Source: Pocillopora verrucosa
Taxonomy: Eukaryota; Cnidaria; Anthozoa; Scleractinia; Pocilloporidae
Direction of reading: 5' to 3'
Length of the DNA: 64,000 bases
Assembly: GCF_036669915.1 (NCBI RefSeq)
Contig: NC_089315.1
Span: 29,571,631 to 29,635,630 of the forward strand
Position 1 is the stretch's first letter, and every line of letters starts with the position of its first letter. The notes beneath the pieces are model-generated. The model saw nothing but the letters and a program-made list of their open reading frames with translations. It made no database searches and was not told where the DNA came from. Of the stretch, positions 22,801 to 35,370 are shown in pieces. Both the position numbers and the translations under genes were made by a program.

Positions 22801-25800
22801 TCAATGTTTCTCATTCAGATATCAAAATAGATGTACTTGGGTCTCTCTAGGATGAAAACTTCCAAATCCTCACACCCTTAAACCATGTTAAATAATAACC
22901 ACATGGCTCAGTCCTGACCTCTTGTTTGGTTTTAAATTTTATATTCAGGCAGTTCAACCATCCACTGGTGATGTCATCTATGATGACTTTCAAGATGGGC
23001 CAAGCTATATGGAGCTGGAGGCACATTTGGAACACATCTGCCCTGAAGAATTACTGCTGCCTGAATCCCTGACCATCCAAACAGAGAACTTCATCAAGGA
23101 TTTTGTTACAAGGGTGCAAAGGTTTGTCATAAACTCTCTCCATTTAGAGGGAAACCTCAAAACTAAGAAAAAACCTCCCATTAAAGGGTCAGAGGAGAAT
23201 ATACTACATGATGGCAGGGACTATCCAAGTTCAGTGGTTGATTTCTACCCAATAAGAGCAGAATTCTCCAATCTGTGATGTTAACAGAACACTCCATAAT
23301 ACACAAAAATTCATTTCGAAATTTTTCATGGTGGTACCAAAGCTCAAAGAAAGGATCTCACCATAGTTAAACCTGGGTTGTAATACCTTTTCTTTTATGT
23401 CAATATTCTAAAGCAAACAATTATTGCAGTATGTTCTGAATTCACAAATATAAGGATGCCAAAAATTAAGTTTCTTTCTCTTTAAAGTTATGATGCAATT
23501 TATGGAAGATGTATCTAACAAATCCCTATCCTTATTGTCCAGCATTCCTTGATAAGCTTGTAACATATTTTGCAAGAACCCCTTTAAATTTTTGTTTAGA
23601 AGTTCGGGTATCAATAGAAGCATTAAGGTTAATGGTGTTTTTTGTTACTGTTATGCAGACCAGAGGATAGTATAAGACTTGAAAGAATGCCTGATCAATT
23701 TTTTGATCATTCTACTTCTCTGAAATGCATTACTGAATTTTATGAGGAACAAAAGCCAGCGAGGAATGAAGAACTCTGCAAAGTAAACATTACCCAGGAA
23801 CTGCAGGAAAACAGTTCAGCATTGGAAATAATCCTCAAGCTTCCCAAATCAGTTCAGTCTTGCTTTGCTGCACTTGTCAAATATCTTAAAGACTTCAGGC
23901 TGGAAAAAATTTTTAGGTCGATAAGGTATGTTCAAATAGTTCAGTAGTATTTCCTGAGCAATGCATGTGACAGATATGCTTCTTATATGTGAGGATTGAT
24001 TGATTCTCAATTGGTATTAATTGATAAATGTGTTTTTTTTTAATTCACAGTAACTTTTCAAGATTTTCTGTACAGAACAAATTTCTAAAATTAAATGGCC
24101 AAACTCTGAGGAACTTGGAAATATTTAAGAATCAGGTATTTTGCTTGACTGATATTTACACTTGTTTTGATTGAATTACTTTTCTTGATAAGTCAAGAAC
24201 TCTAAAAATTCAACTAGCTCCAAGAATTTGCGAGCATGAAACGTTTTAGAAATGGAAAATTGAAGTGTTATTCAAAATTTAAGTAAATTTCTTTAGCTTA
24301 CTATAAGATGCATAAACATCGTAATTTTATCCACAGACAAATGGTAATGAAAAGTCGTCACTCTTCTGGATCATTAACCACACAACAACTGCATTTGGGC
24401 GAAGGCTTTTAAAGAAATGGATTTCACAACCTCTTCGAGATGTTAGGTGCAGGTTGCTCTTTCCCATGTTGTTTTTTACCAATCATAACTGTGGATCTGG
24501 ACTGGTTTAACTTGAATTTTTCACTGAACGTTTTTGTTTTAAGTCCATTTTCCACCCTCAACCGTTTTTTGTTTTTGTCTATTCTTGCCTCTGGGGTATT
24601 TTTCTTTTTCTCACTTTTATGTGAATACAATTTCTTAATAACGTGTCATATAGAAGGCACATTTAGCTTAGGTAGTTGTCCCCATTGCGCAACAGACGGA
24701 TATGTTCTGTGAATGCACCAAGGTGCACGGTTGTAGAAACCCTTTAAAGAGAATTTTCATCTCCTTTCTAACAACTCAACATCTTTTGTGTACATTTCAA
24801 TCAGTGAGATCGAGAAGAGGCTTGACGCCGTGACAGAGTTGTGCGGTCCTAGTGCATCATGTTTAGCATCCTTAAAAGGCCTTTTGTCGCAGCTTCCCGA
24901 CCTGGAGAGAGGATTATGCACCATTTGCCATAAAAAGGTTTGTTCAGGTCGACAGTAACGTTGTTTTTCGAGAGGAAGTACAGTGTAGGTATAAGAAGGG
25001 TATGGGAAGGAAAGATGTTGGATGGTCTCGCGCAAGAGGAAAAAACAGATTCGGAAAATGTATGTCCTCGAGTCAAAAAACTGAATTGCTTAGCTTTTTA
25101 CTCGCGTATTTGAGTATAATTGCCATTTACGACGAAAGTTTGTCCTGAATTTTGTAACATGAAGTGCCAAGAAGATTTGCTACTTCTTTTGGACGGAATA
25201 CTAGTTCAGTGCAAGTTATTCCTCACCATTTCGTTAAGTTTCCCTGAAAATTTGTTTTTTAACCCATTTACACTACAGGGTGGCGACAAGAAAGAGCAGA
25301 TCAGAGCAGAACACTATAGGCCGGTTATTTAAACAAAGTTCAACAGTTGTTTCGTAAAAAACGCGCTCTAAACTATCCTGAGTTTAGTTGAATCTTTTAT
25401 CTGAACGTTTATTTTTGTGAACAGTGTCAAGAGGGCCGAAAGCTAACAGTGAAAGGACATTTGTTAATGAAAACAACCTTCTCATAGAGACCTCGTCTAA
25501 ATAACGGGTCCTATACAACCCTGAACAGAGTTCGAACCCAGACTTCTCGGTGGAAAATCCCTTGTGCTAATGACCAGGCCTCCGTGTTTCGAACTCGCAT
25601 AACTTGGCCATAAATATTAGCCATCACAAAACAATGTTCCCCTTTGGGCTCACAGGTTGCATAAGTCATGTGAGAGGTTGCTATCAGAACTCTACAAAAA
25701 TCTGCTCCTGGTTCAGATTTCAACTGTAGAGCTACCTTTGTGACGCTCAAAATTCATACTGATGAATGTAAAACTGCATTTTATGATGGTTTTTTTTTTA

Positions 25801-28800
25801 TTGCTCACCATAGTGCACACCAGCAGAGTTTGTCACAATAACAAAATCTCTGGTAAGGATTGCAAAACACCTTCAGTCAAGCAAAGATGTTGCCACGAGC
25901 AAACTTGAATCTTCACTTCTAAGAAACGTTTTCACTGAGGTATGTACAATGAAGTGGTGTCGACATTACGATGTCATTATACACGTTTTTCACATACCTT
26001 AAAGCTTGACCAAGATTTTATTTTTCTAATTTTTTTTTCAGGTGCCGACGTATTTGGAGGATGTTGAAGATTTTCTTCGACTGGTTGATGAAAAGGCTGC
26101 CAAGTAATTAACATTCCTTAAATAAGAGTTTAGCTGTTTGGTTTTCAACGCCCAAACGGTTATACAGATGTAGTAGTCCGGAACTGAAGAGACCGTCGAC
26201 TTCAGGGTAGATACTGTTTGTTAGCGAGCCAGAACACAGGAATTTCGAATCGAGGTCTCTTCAGTGGAAGGCCTTCAATTGTAGCTGCACTGATTGAAGG
26301 GAAGAGAGAGAGTAAACCATGAAATTCATTCGTAGACGGTTTTATGACGCAAAGTTAGGTTTTGCGGTTTCTTATTAAGTAGCGTTGTCAAAGTTCATGT
26401 GCTAAAACTTTTAACTGACTCTTTCGAGTTATCAGTGCGTAACTAAAAATGTTGAATCTAAATCAAAGATCTAGCTCATCAGAATAAAGAGAAATGGCCG
26501 ACTGCTATCTCTGTTCAGCTTACCTGGCCATCGTTCCATTTTATTTCCAGAGACGGTGACAAAACCAAGCTGTTTTGTGATCTAACGCAGTTCCCCATGA
26601 TAATGAAATGTAATTTGGTGAGTCAGAGACCATTTTGTTCCAATAAATGTTCAAACAAAGCGCACAGTTTTTCAATTCACCTACTGTTATAAAATTTCTT
26701 CTACGTTCAATATGAATTGTTTAAGAGTTTCTTCGTTTATTAGGAAATTGAGAAGATTCTGACCGACTTAAAGAACCATCGTTCAGAGTTTAGACAGGTG
26801 TTACGACATCCATCTTTGGATTACTGCTGTGTTTCAGGAAACGAGGTATTTTCAATCCATTGTTTCGCTTTGCTCAGCTTAGGGTAGTAAACTTGAATTT
26901 TCTGAAGAGAAGAGTGAACATGTTGAAAATGAGCACGAATCGCTAATCAGCGCTTTATACAGCCCCGAATGAACTGATCACAAGGTCATAGGAACTGAGT
27001 TTTAACCAAAGTTTTTGTATTGTTTATTTCAGTTCTTAATCGAAGTAAGGAACACGAATTTGAAGACTGTGCCTGCCGACTGGATAAAAATAAGCGCGTA
27101 AGTCTCCAGAGCTCATTAAGCCTCTTCTCTTCGTTGTATCATTTTATAAAACGTTGCATCTAATTTCCACTGATCATTCCACCTTTAAAAAGAGGTGATG
27201 AGTCATGTTTTCCTTGGGGAACAGTTTATAAGGTGCCTGATTGTAGTATTGCAAAGGAATTACTGCTTAATTTTGAAATAGTTTTTAAAAGATAATTCTG
27301 CTGCTGATACTCCTACCTTTGTCTTTAAACCTTCTCAAACTAAGGCTAAAAAGTTCTCACCAGTCTCTCTATCAGTCATGAGCGAAATGTGAATCAAACG
27401 CTGCCTAGTATTACAAACGTGGTCACTCACGTTTTTCCCGCGCTTTTAATAGATGACTTGCTTTTACCGCGAGCTCTCATTGGCTACTTGAATTGGAGCG
27501 CTTTTCGATTCATAAGACACAACCAAAGTTAACAGCAATTCGAACACAAGTTCATAAAACAAGGAGCCAATGAGCACTCGAAATATAAACAGGCAAACTA
27601 CTTGCAGCGCGGATAAACGCGAGGGACCAAGTCATTATTTGTCTTAGTTTTTTATCTGATTAGTTGAGAAGCTGATACAAGTTTTCAAGACCAGTCGTAG
27701 AGCGAAGAAAGGCGAACTAATAAAATCCCTAATCACTAACGAGTGGCCTTAACTTTTTAAAATTTTAACGAAGTAAGCCCTGTGCGGTTTTAAGTAAGTT
27801 TTAAGTAAAATTCTCGCTTATTTGATAGCGGTTTGTGCAGTGAATAGCGCTGTGCGATTTCCGAACTACAAAATTTTCCGAACGGTTTTGTATTAAGGTA
27901 TTGATTTACTGACGATAGGTTCGATATGAATCACTTTTGTGTGTGGTTTTTCCAGTACGAAACAGGTGTCAAGATTCAGGACACCATTCGTAGAGGACAA
28001 GTTCAAACTTCTTTGCCAGTGGCGAGAACAACTGTCAATCTGCTGTCAGGAGGCGTGGCTAGAATTTCTCGCGCTCTTCTCAGAAGCGTGCGCAAGATAC
28101 CGGCGTGCCGTATGTCATATCGCCACGCTCGACTGCTTGTTCTCCTTGGCAACCGTGGCCAGTCAACGAGGTTTTACCAGGTATGGCTTGTTATCAAATG
28201 GGAAATATTTTCTATTTAAGGTCCTGAGTTTGTCAGCATGGTGGAAGGGATTTTAGATTTGCCAACATTGCTGACGCTGAATTTAACATCTTTTCTGAGA
28301 GAAAACAATTTTTCATAATGAGAATTTGTTTTGAAATTCTCTGCATTCACGGTCCTTTACAAATTGTCCTTGTAAGTAATATCTTTAAAGTGATAATCAG
28401 AGTTCTAACATATCCGCTTGCGGATTTGAATTATTCTGCTCGTACTGATTTTAACTCTCACTCGTTCGCCTCGTGGACTCGTGAGAGATATCGTCAAAAT
28501 ACCTGACATTAGAATTCGATTTCAAGGAACACTTGTACAAATTTCCATTAAAATGTCATTCTTATGCGCACGGTAACTGAAAGAAGGTTTTGCGACGTAA
28601 CTTTCGGTAGAAGGCCCTCTCTCGGTTTTGTTACCGTGGGAAATGTACTCGCTTTGCATTCTGTGAACTTTTATTCTTTTCTGGCTAGCTCTTGAAAGTA
28701 ATTTGTGAGGTACATTTGGACATCCGTTAAAGATTGCGATTTGAGTATTTTCCACTCGGCAGTTTCCGAAATTTTGCGGAATCGAAATGTAATAGGAGGG

Positions 28801-31800
28801 AGCTTTGCGTAATATCCCTCGACAATAATTGAACTTAAGCGAGTTAAATTGATATATATTCTTAGCGAAGCGATTAGTCGCATTACCTCTTAGCTTGATG
28901 TCCTTTAGAACGAAATTACATTTGCTTGATGCTCTGTTATCTTCAAAATGGGTGCTTAAAGTTTGCTGCTTCCCGAAATAATAGTTGTACGTCATATCAG
29001 ATACTTATTTTAAGTGCTCTGCGCAACAGTTTTCTATTCGGGAGTATATTACTTCTCTAGCTTCATACTATATCAAATCAGTTGAAGACTAAACAGAACC
29101 AACGTTTGCAAGAATGGTCATGAACACCTCTGATTTCGCTGAGGAACCCCAACTACGAACCTGTGTTATGAACAGAGTTGTCTGGAGCAACAGCTATGAC
29201 ACAGAAAAGACAAGCTTTGCCATCATCGCGATAATCCTCAATGGTCTTAGCATGCCTGTGATAATTCTCATGAACGCGTTGGTGGTCGCAGCGGTGAAGA
29301 CAACACCCAGATTGCGAACAAATTATAACTTTTTGTTGGCTTGTTTGGCAGGTACAGATCTGTTGGTAGGAATTGTTGTTCAGCCAAGTTTCATTGCCGT
29401 ACAAATTAACGTTCTAAGGGGAATATCTTTGGAGCAATTCTGCCAACACGAAAAAGAGTTTTCTTACTTCGCTATCCTTCCCATTCTCTCATCTTTGTAT
29501 CATGTCACCCTTATAAGTGTTGAGCGCTTTGTAGCGATAAAACACCCCTATCGTTACACCACTGTTTGTACTAATCGTCGCCTGATTACGGCAGTCGCCA
29601 TCTCGTGGGTCATGACTTGTTTGCCAACCGTACTTCACTCTCTTGACGAAAGATTACAACCGATAGTCAGAGCTTTTCGTGTTTGTTTTTCGATGTTTAA
29701 CTTTTTCGTAATTATATTCTGTCATATTTCGGTTTACTTTGTGTCACGTCGACATGAGAGTCAGATCAGATCGGAGCAAGTGTCACTGCAAGCCGCTGCT
29801 GACTTTGCCAAGGAGAAGAAAGCTTTGAAGACAACTAGAATTATTATACTGACTTTACTTTTGTGTATTCTGCCTCCTTCAGTGTATGGTTTATTTTTGC
29901 GCATCTTCTCCAACAGCAGTAATTATGTTGTAACAGTAGTACATTTGAGTCATCCTGTCGTATCAACTTTTAGTTTACTTAATTCTGTTTGTAACCCGTT
30001 CATATACTGCTATAGAAACAGGACATTTCGGGGCAAATGCGTCAGGTTGCTGAAATTTAGATGCACATATCAGGGCACCGAAGAATAGTGACTCTACCTA
30101 CGTTTGTGATGGAGACATCTTAAAATTATTAAACTTTGTCCAAGTGTTGTTTTTTTGGTTTCTTTTTTTTATCTGAAGAGTGAAGGTATTGCCCTTTTTT
30201 TTTCTGAAGAGTGAAGGTTGTTGCCCTCAGTTGTGACGTTGTGTTCTTTTTGGGGGTTCTTGAAAGTTTAAAGTCCAAGTGAGGGCTGTTTCAAATTAAT
30301 ATTTGATCACTCTACTGAAGGTAAAAGATCTAACGCACTTCCCATATCAGAAAGGAATTCAAGGTTGAAAAAGATTTCCTATCTTGACACGAAATAGCCA
30401 TAAAGATATCTTTGTAACCCGACGCCGGTAAAATAAGCGTCCCTATTGGCTGACTTACTCACCAACTATTGGCTCATGAATAAGGTGTAGAAAATTCAGG
30501 GTATTAGCAATTACACCTGTGTTTCAATAATTGTGCAGATCTCTGGGAACTAACACTCAGTAAATTTTTTGCGGCTGCCAGTGATATCCATAATTGATTT
30601 CTCGAAAGGCTTCCGATTTGGTAAAGAAATAAGCTGCCCACTTGTATTTTCCGCTTCTCATTCTTTTCGGAATGGCAATTGAAATAATACACTAAGTGAA
30701 ACACGTCTTCATGCTTTGTGGAAAGTTACTTTACAATGTGCGACCTTTTTTACCTTGCGGTAATTCAAACACGGTACCGTCAGAAATGGCACTTGAGAAT
30801 ACTTTGCAAAAGTCCTATTATTTCAATCAAAATGAGATTTACATTGTGAAGTGCGATGTTGTTTTTGTCTCTGATTGGATGAACGGTTTATTTTCGCAAT
30901 CGTTTACTTCCAATCTTTAAAATGTGTCGATCAGCAAGAAAAAATCTCAGCATATATGATTTAGAAACATCATATCTTGGAAAGTGCTTGAACGATCACT
31001 ATTTACGTGTTGCGATGCATCAAACAACGAACGAGTGAGCGCAGCGAACGAGTGAGTTTTGATGCATCTCAACTCGTGAATAAAGATCGTTCGTGCGCAC
31101 TTTGTGGAATATTCTCCATTAAATGCGTCGTGGGGTAATACTTTGTTACAGTGAGGTGTTATTCTGTTTTTGATCTATTGTCTGCTTGTCGAAAGTTGAA
31201 AATATTAGCTACTGAGCTACACTGTAAATTTAAGATAAAATATATTCATTTACATATGTATGGGGACAAAGTCTGCACTTCACGAAAAAAATTTTTTCAA
31301 AGTATTAAGCGGTCATCAGAAGACACAAGCTTGCAAACGTTTATTTAAGGCGTTTCCGTAAATGTAATCATACGCTCCGCAGGAAAAAGTTAAATTTACC
31401 GAGAAATATTCTAATGTAAGTGGCAGCATTGGGCTATTTATATGAGGAAAAAAGTCTTCATAAGCCGCAAACTTACTGCAGAGGCAGAGGCTCATCATGT
31501 GCCTTTGTTTATGCGGTGTTGGTGAAGACATCACTTAGATTGCAAACAAATTATAACGTTGTTTTGGTTTGCTAGGCAGGTACAGATCTGTTGGTGGGAA
31601 TTGTTGTTCAACCAAGTTTCATCGTTGCACAAGTTTATGTTATAACGGGCAGATCTCCAAAACGGAAACGTTCTTTCCTTGATCCTCGTTATTCCTATAT
31701 TATCATCTTTGCATCACCTAACCCTCATAAGTGTAGTGCGCTTTGTAGCGATAAAACACACCTATCGTTATACAACCTTCTTTACTGCACGTAGCTTGAC

Positions 31801-32315
31801 TCTCGTGGGTCTTGGCATGTTTGCCAACCTTCATTTTCTTGTCGATAGATTAAAGCGTACGATCAGAGTTTTTCGTGCTTCGTTTACATTTATTAACGTG
31901 CCCGTGATGATTTACTGTCGTATTTCGGTTTACTTCGTGTCCCGTCGTTATGAGAATCGAATCCGATCGGAGCAAGTTTCACCGCAGGCCGCTTCCAACT
32001 TTGTAAAGCTTCGAAGACAACCAGAATTATTATACTGACCTTACTTTTGTGTTTAATACCCGTTTTAGTGTGTGCTATATTTGTTGGCATCTCATCCAAC
32101 AGCAGTAAATATATTGTGACTGTAACACGTTTGAGTCGTCCTGTTGTTGTAACCACTGGTTTCATTAATTCCATTTTTAACCTGTTCAAATACCACCACA
32201 GAAATAGAACATTACGACAAACATGCAAAGCGTTGCTGAAAATGAACCTTGAATTTATAACGACGATTGATAACTCTTTCTTTTCATTTAACATAGACAT
32301 TTATAAGTCTTTTTC

Positions 32316-32346
<31 letters not shown>

Positions 32347-34965
32347 AACCCTCTGTTAGAATAAACCTTTTTGAAACCTCATTGTGTAGTTTTTGACTAC
32401 ATAACAGTGTGACTTGCACGGAAAGGTGAGATGATATTTGTATCCTTCAAGTTTGCTTGAGCAACGCTCGTTTTGAAGGACAACGAAAAACCTCTCTTAT
32501 CCGCTATATTTGGGAATAATTTTTGCTCGTATCTTGAACGCCCTTCCTGTTTTCTTCCATTTACCTTTTAGTCGCATGTCGAAAGTCTCAGTGATTCAGG
32601 AAACCCTTGGGGTAAATTTCTATGGGAGAGCCTCCCCCATCTCTACGGGCGCCCTATCAGGCGAGATTGAGTAAACTTCAGCAAGACTCAACCGACGAGC
32701 TGTGAAACAAGCGACAATTTAGTACTCATTACAACCTTTTCAGTCTTGATTTTGTTGTTCCAGGCCTGTCATAAAAGACTGTGAAGCCCATATTTACATT
32801 AAACAAGGACGACATCCAGTGTTGGATACGCTTCTCTTAGAGAATGAACAGTTCGTCCCGAATGATACGCAAATGGATGTAAGTGAATTATAAATTACCA
32901 GGAGGTTTATGAGCACGGGCAGCAAGTGTGAACACGAACAGAAAATTAAGTGAAATATTTGGCTACGTCTAAAGCACAGCAGAGATGCAAGCCTAGGTGC
33001 GATTAAATCGACTTGAAAAACATGGCAACTGTAGTGAGGTATCTGCGTGTCTCTGATTAACAGGGTTCACGTAATTCTGGTCATTTGGGGCATCATTAGC
33101 TTCCTTTCCTTTCAATTGTCCAACAGGCGAGAGCTCAGTCCTAAACTCTCCCAACTAGAGTTTAAGGGAAAGTGATGAAAATGTCTGTTCTGTCGGTCTT
33201 GGAATTTGGAGTATTTCGGGAAGATTATGGGTACGTGTTTAGCAGTACATAGTTTGACTGCCGATTGTTCTCTTTGTAGGTCAACAGCAATCGCTGCATG
33301 ATCATTACAGGACCAAACATGGGAGGGAAAAGTTCTTACATAAAACAAGTACGATTCTACCTTGAAGAAAGCAGTTGTATTCTACTGTCGTTGTTTTTAA
33401 GAAAGGTTAAATCTAAGTTAATTCACACTTTACTTCGCAGGTTGCTCTGATTGTTATTCTCTCCCAGGTCGGCTCTTTTATACCGGCCGAAGAAGCACGG
33501 GTTGGAGTTTTAGATGCAATTTTTACCAGGTAAAAAATATTACTAAGCCAAAATTCATTTTTACGCTCGTTTGGTTTCTAGTCCTTTGTTACTTTTTGTA
33601 TTATTGCAATTACGTCATATATTGACAGGATGGGAGCCACAGATAACATTTACAAAGGACAAAGTACATTCATGGTTGAACTTCAGGTAAGTTGAAAATT
33701 TATTTTATTTTCATCTACAGTTAAGTCTGTTTACTCAAGCCGGTAACGAGATAATAAAAGATTTAAAGCGACACTTCATTATGTTGTACACACTTTGTGA
33801 TTAGTTTAATTTAGCATTAAGATGCACACTGTAACAGTTCATTGACCGACTATTGCTTTCGTTGCAGGAAACGTCTGACATCATTGCCCAGGCTACTCCT
33901 AAGTCACTTGTCATTCTGGATGAGCTAGGCCGCGGTACTAGTACCCATGACGGCACGGCTATTGCCTATGCTACAGCTCACCACTTCATAAGTAAGGTTG
34001 GTGTCACTTATGGCCGAAGGAAGGCACCACCTCTCAGTGCAAAATCTGTAATTCGGCAATATACCATAATTGTGTAGGACGTTCCCTTCAATCCTACTAA
34101 TTTTTCCCCACAGATAGCAAGCTTGACTCTGTTTGTAACACACTATCCGTCTCTTGCGGAGCTGGACGGATTATTCCCAAACCAAGTCACCAACAGCCAC
34201 ATGGCATTTATGACATCAGAAGAGCCAGGCGCCAAACACTGTGCCGATGGTGGGGAAGGCGAAGACAACAATGTCATGTCTCCCGTACCGTCAGTTACGT
34301 TTCTGTACCACTTGGTGAATGGAGCGGCCGCGAGAAGCTACGGGTTAAACGTTGCTCGCCTGGCGGGAATTTCGAATGAAATCATTAACACAGCAGCCGC
34401 AAAATCACGAGAAATGGAGAATTTGATCATGTCAAGACGGTGGGTACCTTTCAGTTAGATTAGAAGGGTTGTTGGCAGACTTTACCAAAGCTGCGAAGAT
34501 GTTTGTCGTATGCAAATAAACCGTGAGTTTTCTGAGGAGCAAACCTGCGATTAGAATCGAGAGGTTTCTGATCGGTTTGTTGTCACTTGATTTTATGATA
34601 GATTTGCTTCGCTCTCAGTTTATACAAATTTTAACTCAAGTACGAGCTGCTTTGACCCTTTTTAAAAGTCATTGCATTAGTTGACGGTTCAAACAACTGG
34701 TTATAGTCAGGATAGCTAAGAAATGCCCCTTGGTGAATTTCACACGACCCATTACTTTTCAGTTAAAGTTATTAATCGTGAGTATTTTTTTCTTTTAAGT
34801 ATAGCGATATTTGATATCATCAGATTAATAATGTTCTTATCTTTTTTTCCTTACAGATCCATCAAAACTAGTTTTCAGGAAATTTTCTCGAAGTCGCCAA
34901 CAACGCGCAAAGTTATCGAGCAGCTGAGGACTGCTTTGCAGAAGATTTCACCCGAAATCGTTTAA
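19842..34965 (+). CDS. MSH3: DNA mismatch repair protein MSH3 (MutS homologue 3)
   Basis: This is the MSH2 partner that recognises insertion-deletion loops in nuclear mismatch repair. 23 coding exons: 19842-20048, 20514-21116, 21433-21527, 22026-22165, 22401-22531, 22949-23121, 23659-23925, 24051-24135, 24337-24446, 24805-24937, 25814-25939, 26042-26103, 26551-26617, 26744-26845, 27033-27097, 27956-28180, 32764-32878, 33280-33348, 33441-33529, 33629-33686, 33868-33996, 34114-34439, 34857-34965. All phases agree and give 1161 residues (human about 1137). A PIP-box QTTISSFF (32-39) suggests PCNA binding. The mismatch-binding domain follows (SIYTPLELQ-like [22 protein letters not shown] with Tyr260-Arg261, where human has Tyr-Lys). 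Walker A is GPNMGGKSS (913-921); Walker B is [16 protein letters not shown] with Asp992-Glu993. FVTHYP and the C-terminal helix-turn-helix follow. Intron 16 (4583 bp) hosts a GPCR gene and a GPCR pseudogene. Confidence 0.96.
20209..20236. repeat. C-rich tract in MSH3 intron 1
   Basis: A run of CCACCCACCC followed by more than ten C residues and CTCCCC. This is simple sequence and is likely to vary in length between individuals. Confidence 0.7.
21818..21905 (-). mobile_element. tRNA-derived SINE fragment in MSH3 intron 3
   Basis: On the minus strand a tRNA-like head can be read: TGGATCACTGGTAGGGC (A-box-like), then GAGGTTCAATTC (B-box-like) about 45 bp later. No cloverleaf good enough for a working tRNA was found, so it is called a SINE fragment. 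Confidence 0.5.
25508..25600 (-). mobile_element. tRNA-derived SINE fragment in MSH3 intron 10
   Basis: On the minus strand, GGCCTGGTCATTAGCACAAGG (A-box-like) is followed by TCTGGGTTCGAACTCTG (a good B box). This is the layout of a tRNA-derived SINE head. No body could be delimited. Confidence 0.5.
27419..27631. mobile_element. Foldback element in MSH3 intron 15
   Basis: About 213 bp with long imperfect inverted arms. The left arm runs GTGGTCACTCACGTTTTTCC then CGCGCTTTT and GCTCTCATTGGCTACTTG. The right arm reads the same when reverse complemented (TTGGTCCCTCGCGTTTATCC, CGCGCTG, TGCTCATTGGCTCCTTG). No coding capacity. It resembles a MITE-like foldback element. Confidence 0.65.
28181..29113. 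other. 5' part of MSH3 intron 16, upstream of the nested GPCR gene
   Basis: Non-coding for MSH3. It must contain whatever promoter drives the GPCR gene starting at 29114, if that gene has its own. A 157-codon open frame on the minus strand (28522-28995) has no recognisable domain and was rejected as a gene. No repeat recognised from elsewhere in the window was found. Confidence 0.4.
29114..30088 (+). CDS. Class A (rhodopsin-like) G protein-coupled receptor, intronless, nested in MSH3
   Basis: 324 residues in one exon inside MSH3 intron 16, same strand as the host gene. Seven membrane segments can be placed: TM1 36-61 (Asn54), TM2 72-94 (LAGTD, Asp82), TM3 115-139 ending SVERF (ERF in place of DRY), TM4 156-175 (Trp165), TM5 185-210, TM6 240-263, TM7 275-300 with NPFIY (Asn294-Tyr298). 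A glycosylation sequon NTS is at residues 4-6. The short second extracellular loop has no evident disulfide cysteine, and TM6 lacks CWxP. This recalls melanocortin/adenosine-type receptors and their many cnidarian relatives. The ligand cannot be told. The start is the first ATG; Met3 is an alternative. A decayed paralogue lies 1.4 kb downstream in the same intron. Confidence 0.92.
   Translation: MVMNTSDFAEEPQLRTCVMNRVVWSNSYDTEKTSFAIIAIILNGLSMPVIILMNALVVAAVKTTPRLRTNYNFLLACLAGTDLLVGIVVQPSFIAVQINVLRGISLEQFCQHEKEFSYFAILPILSSLYHVTLISVERFVAIKHPYRYTTVCTNRRLITAVAISWVMTCLPTVLHSLDERLQPIVRAFRVCFSMFNFFVIIFCHISVYFVSRRHESQIRSEQVSLQAAADFAKEKKALKTTRIIILTLLLCILPPSVYGLFLRIFSNSSNYVVTVVHLSHPVVSTFSLLNSVCNPFIYCYRNRTFRGKCVRLLKFRCTYQGTEE
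30990..31092. mobile_element. Foldback element in MSH3 intron 16
   Basis: About 103 bp. The left arm starts GAACGATCACTATTTACGTG and includes GATGCATCAAA; the right arm is its reverse complement, ending TGAATAAAGATCGTTC. The loop holds a direct repeat CGAACGAGTGAG ... CGAACGAGTGAG. It lies between the GPCR gene and its pseudogene. Confidence 0.7.
31513..32250 (+). pseudogene. Broken class A GPCR copy in MSH3 intron 16
   Basis: This is a paralogue of the receptor at 29114-30088. Homology starts inside TM1 (GTTGGTGAAGACATCACTTAG) and runs past TM7. The N-terminal 50 or so codons are missing, and at least three reading-frame changes separate [38 protein letters not shown] and the TM6-TM7 part. 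Key residues are also lost: the TM3 ERF site reads VRF, and NPFIY reads NLFKY. No intact receptor could be made. Similarity remains high along the length, so the duplication is fairly recent or decay is slow. Confidence 0.85.
32315..32347. repeat. TA microsatellite
   Basis: An (AT)n run interrupted once by a C, just downstream of the GPCR pseudogene. Likely to vary in length. Confidence 0.8.
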
Positions 34966-35020
34966 CATTTATTTCCTCGTTTTCACGTGCAGCCAAACAA
35001 TAGGATATTTAAAGAAAGAT

Positions 35021-35139
35021 GTTTTTCGTCTTGTCACAAGCGTTGGACAAAGAAAAAATTCTGAGACCCATGAGGAATCGTACCTCAGACCTTCAGATTC
35101 CGCGCTCCGATGCCCTACCACTGAGCCACAGAGACTCCA
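35021..35139 (-). mobile_element. tRNA-derived SINE
   Basis: On the minus strand it starts with a tRNA-like head: GGAGTCTCTGTGGCTCAGTG then GTAGGGCATCGGAGC (A box), and GAGGTACGATTCC (B box). A body follows with TTTGTCCAACGCTTGTGACA and an AAAAAC end. The body phrase recurs at about 35275-35300 (GTCTTGTCACGAGCGTGGGA), so part of a second copy lies next to it. This is the best preserved SINE in the window. Confidence 0.7.
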
Positions 35140-35259
35140 CTTTGAGCAAGGTTCATATGACACGCGTCCAGCATACTGCTAGGATCAGAAATGTAGATAG
35201 CGTTATGTTTGTAGATAGAAATGAGAGAGATGGTAAATTCTGAGCTCGGTAAAGAAATA

Positions 35260-35370
35260 AAGAAATATTTTTTTTCGTCTTGTCACGAGCGTGGGACAAA
35301 GAAAAGATATTTGAACCCATTATCGAGACATACAGAATACACCAGACCAAGTTACCACAAAGAGCCGCAT
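35260..35370 (-). mobile_element. SINE body fragment, second copy
   Basis: Shares TTTGTCCCACGCTCGTGACA and AGACGAAAAA with the SINE at 35021-35139 but has no clear tRNA-like head. It may be a truncated copy or the tail of a longer composite element. Its outer limits are uncertain. Confidence 0.45.

Noticed and set aside
28522-28995. 157-codon open frame on the minus strand upstream of the nested GPCR gene
   Set aside because: No domain, signal peptide or repeat pattern, composition not protein-like, and no matching splice context.
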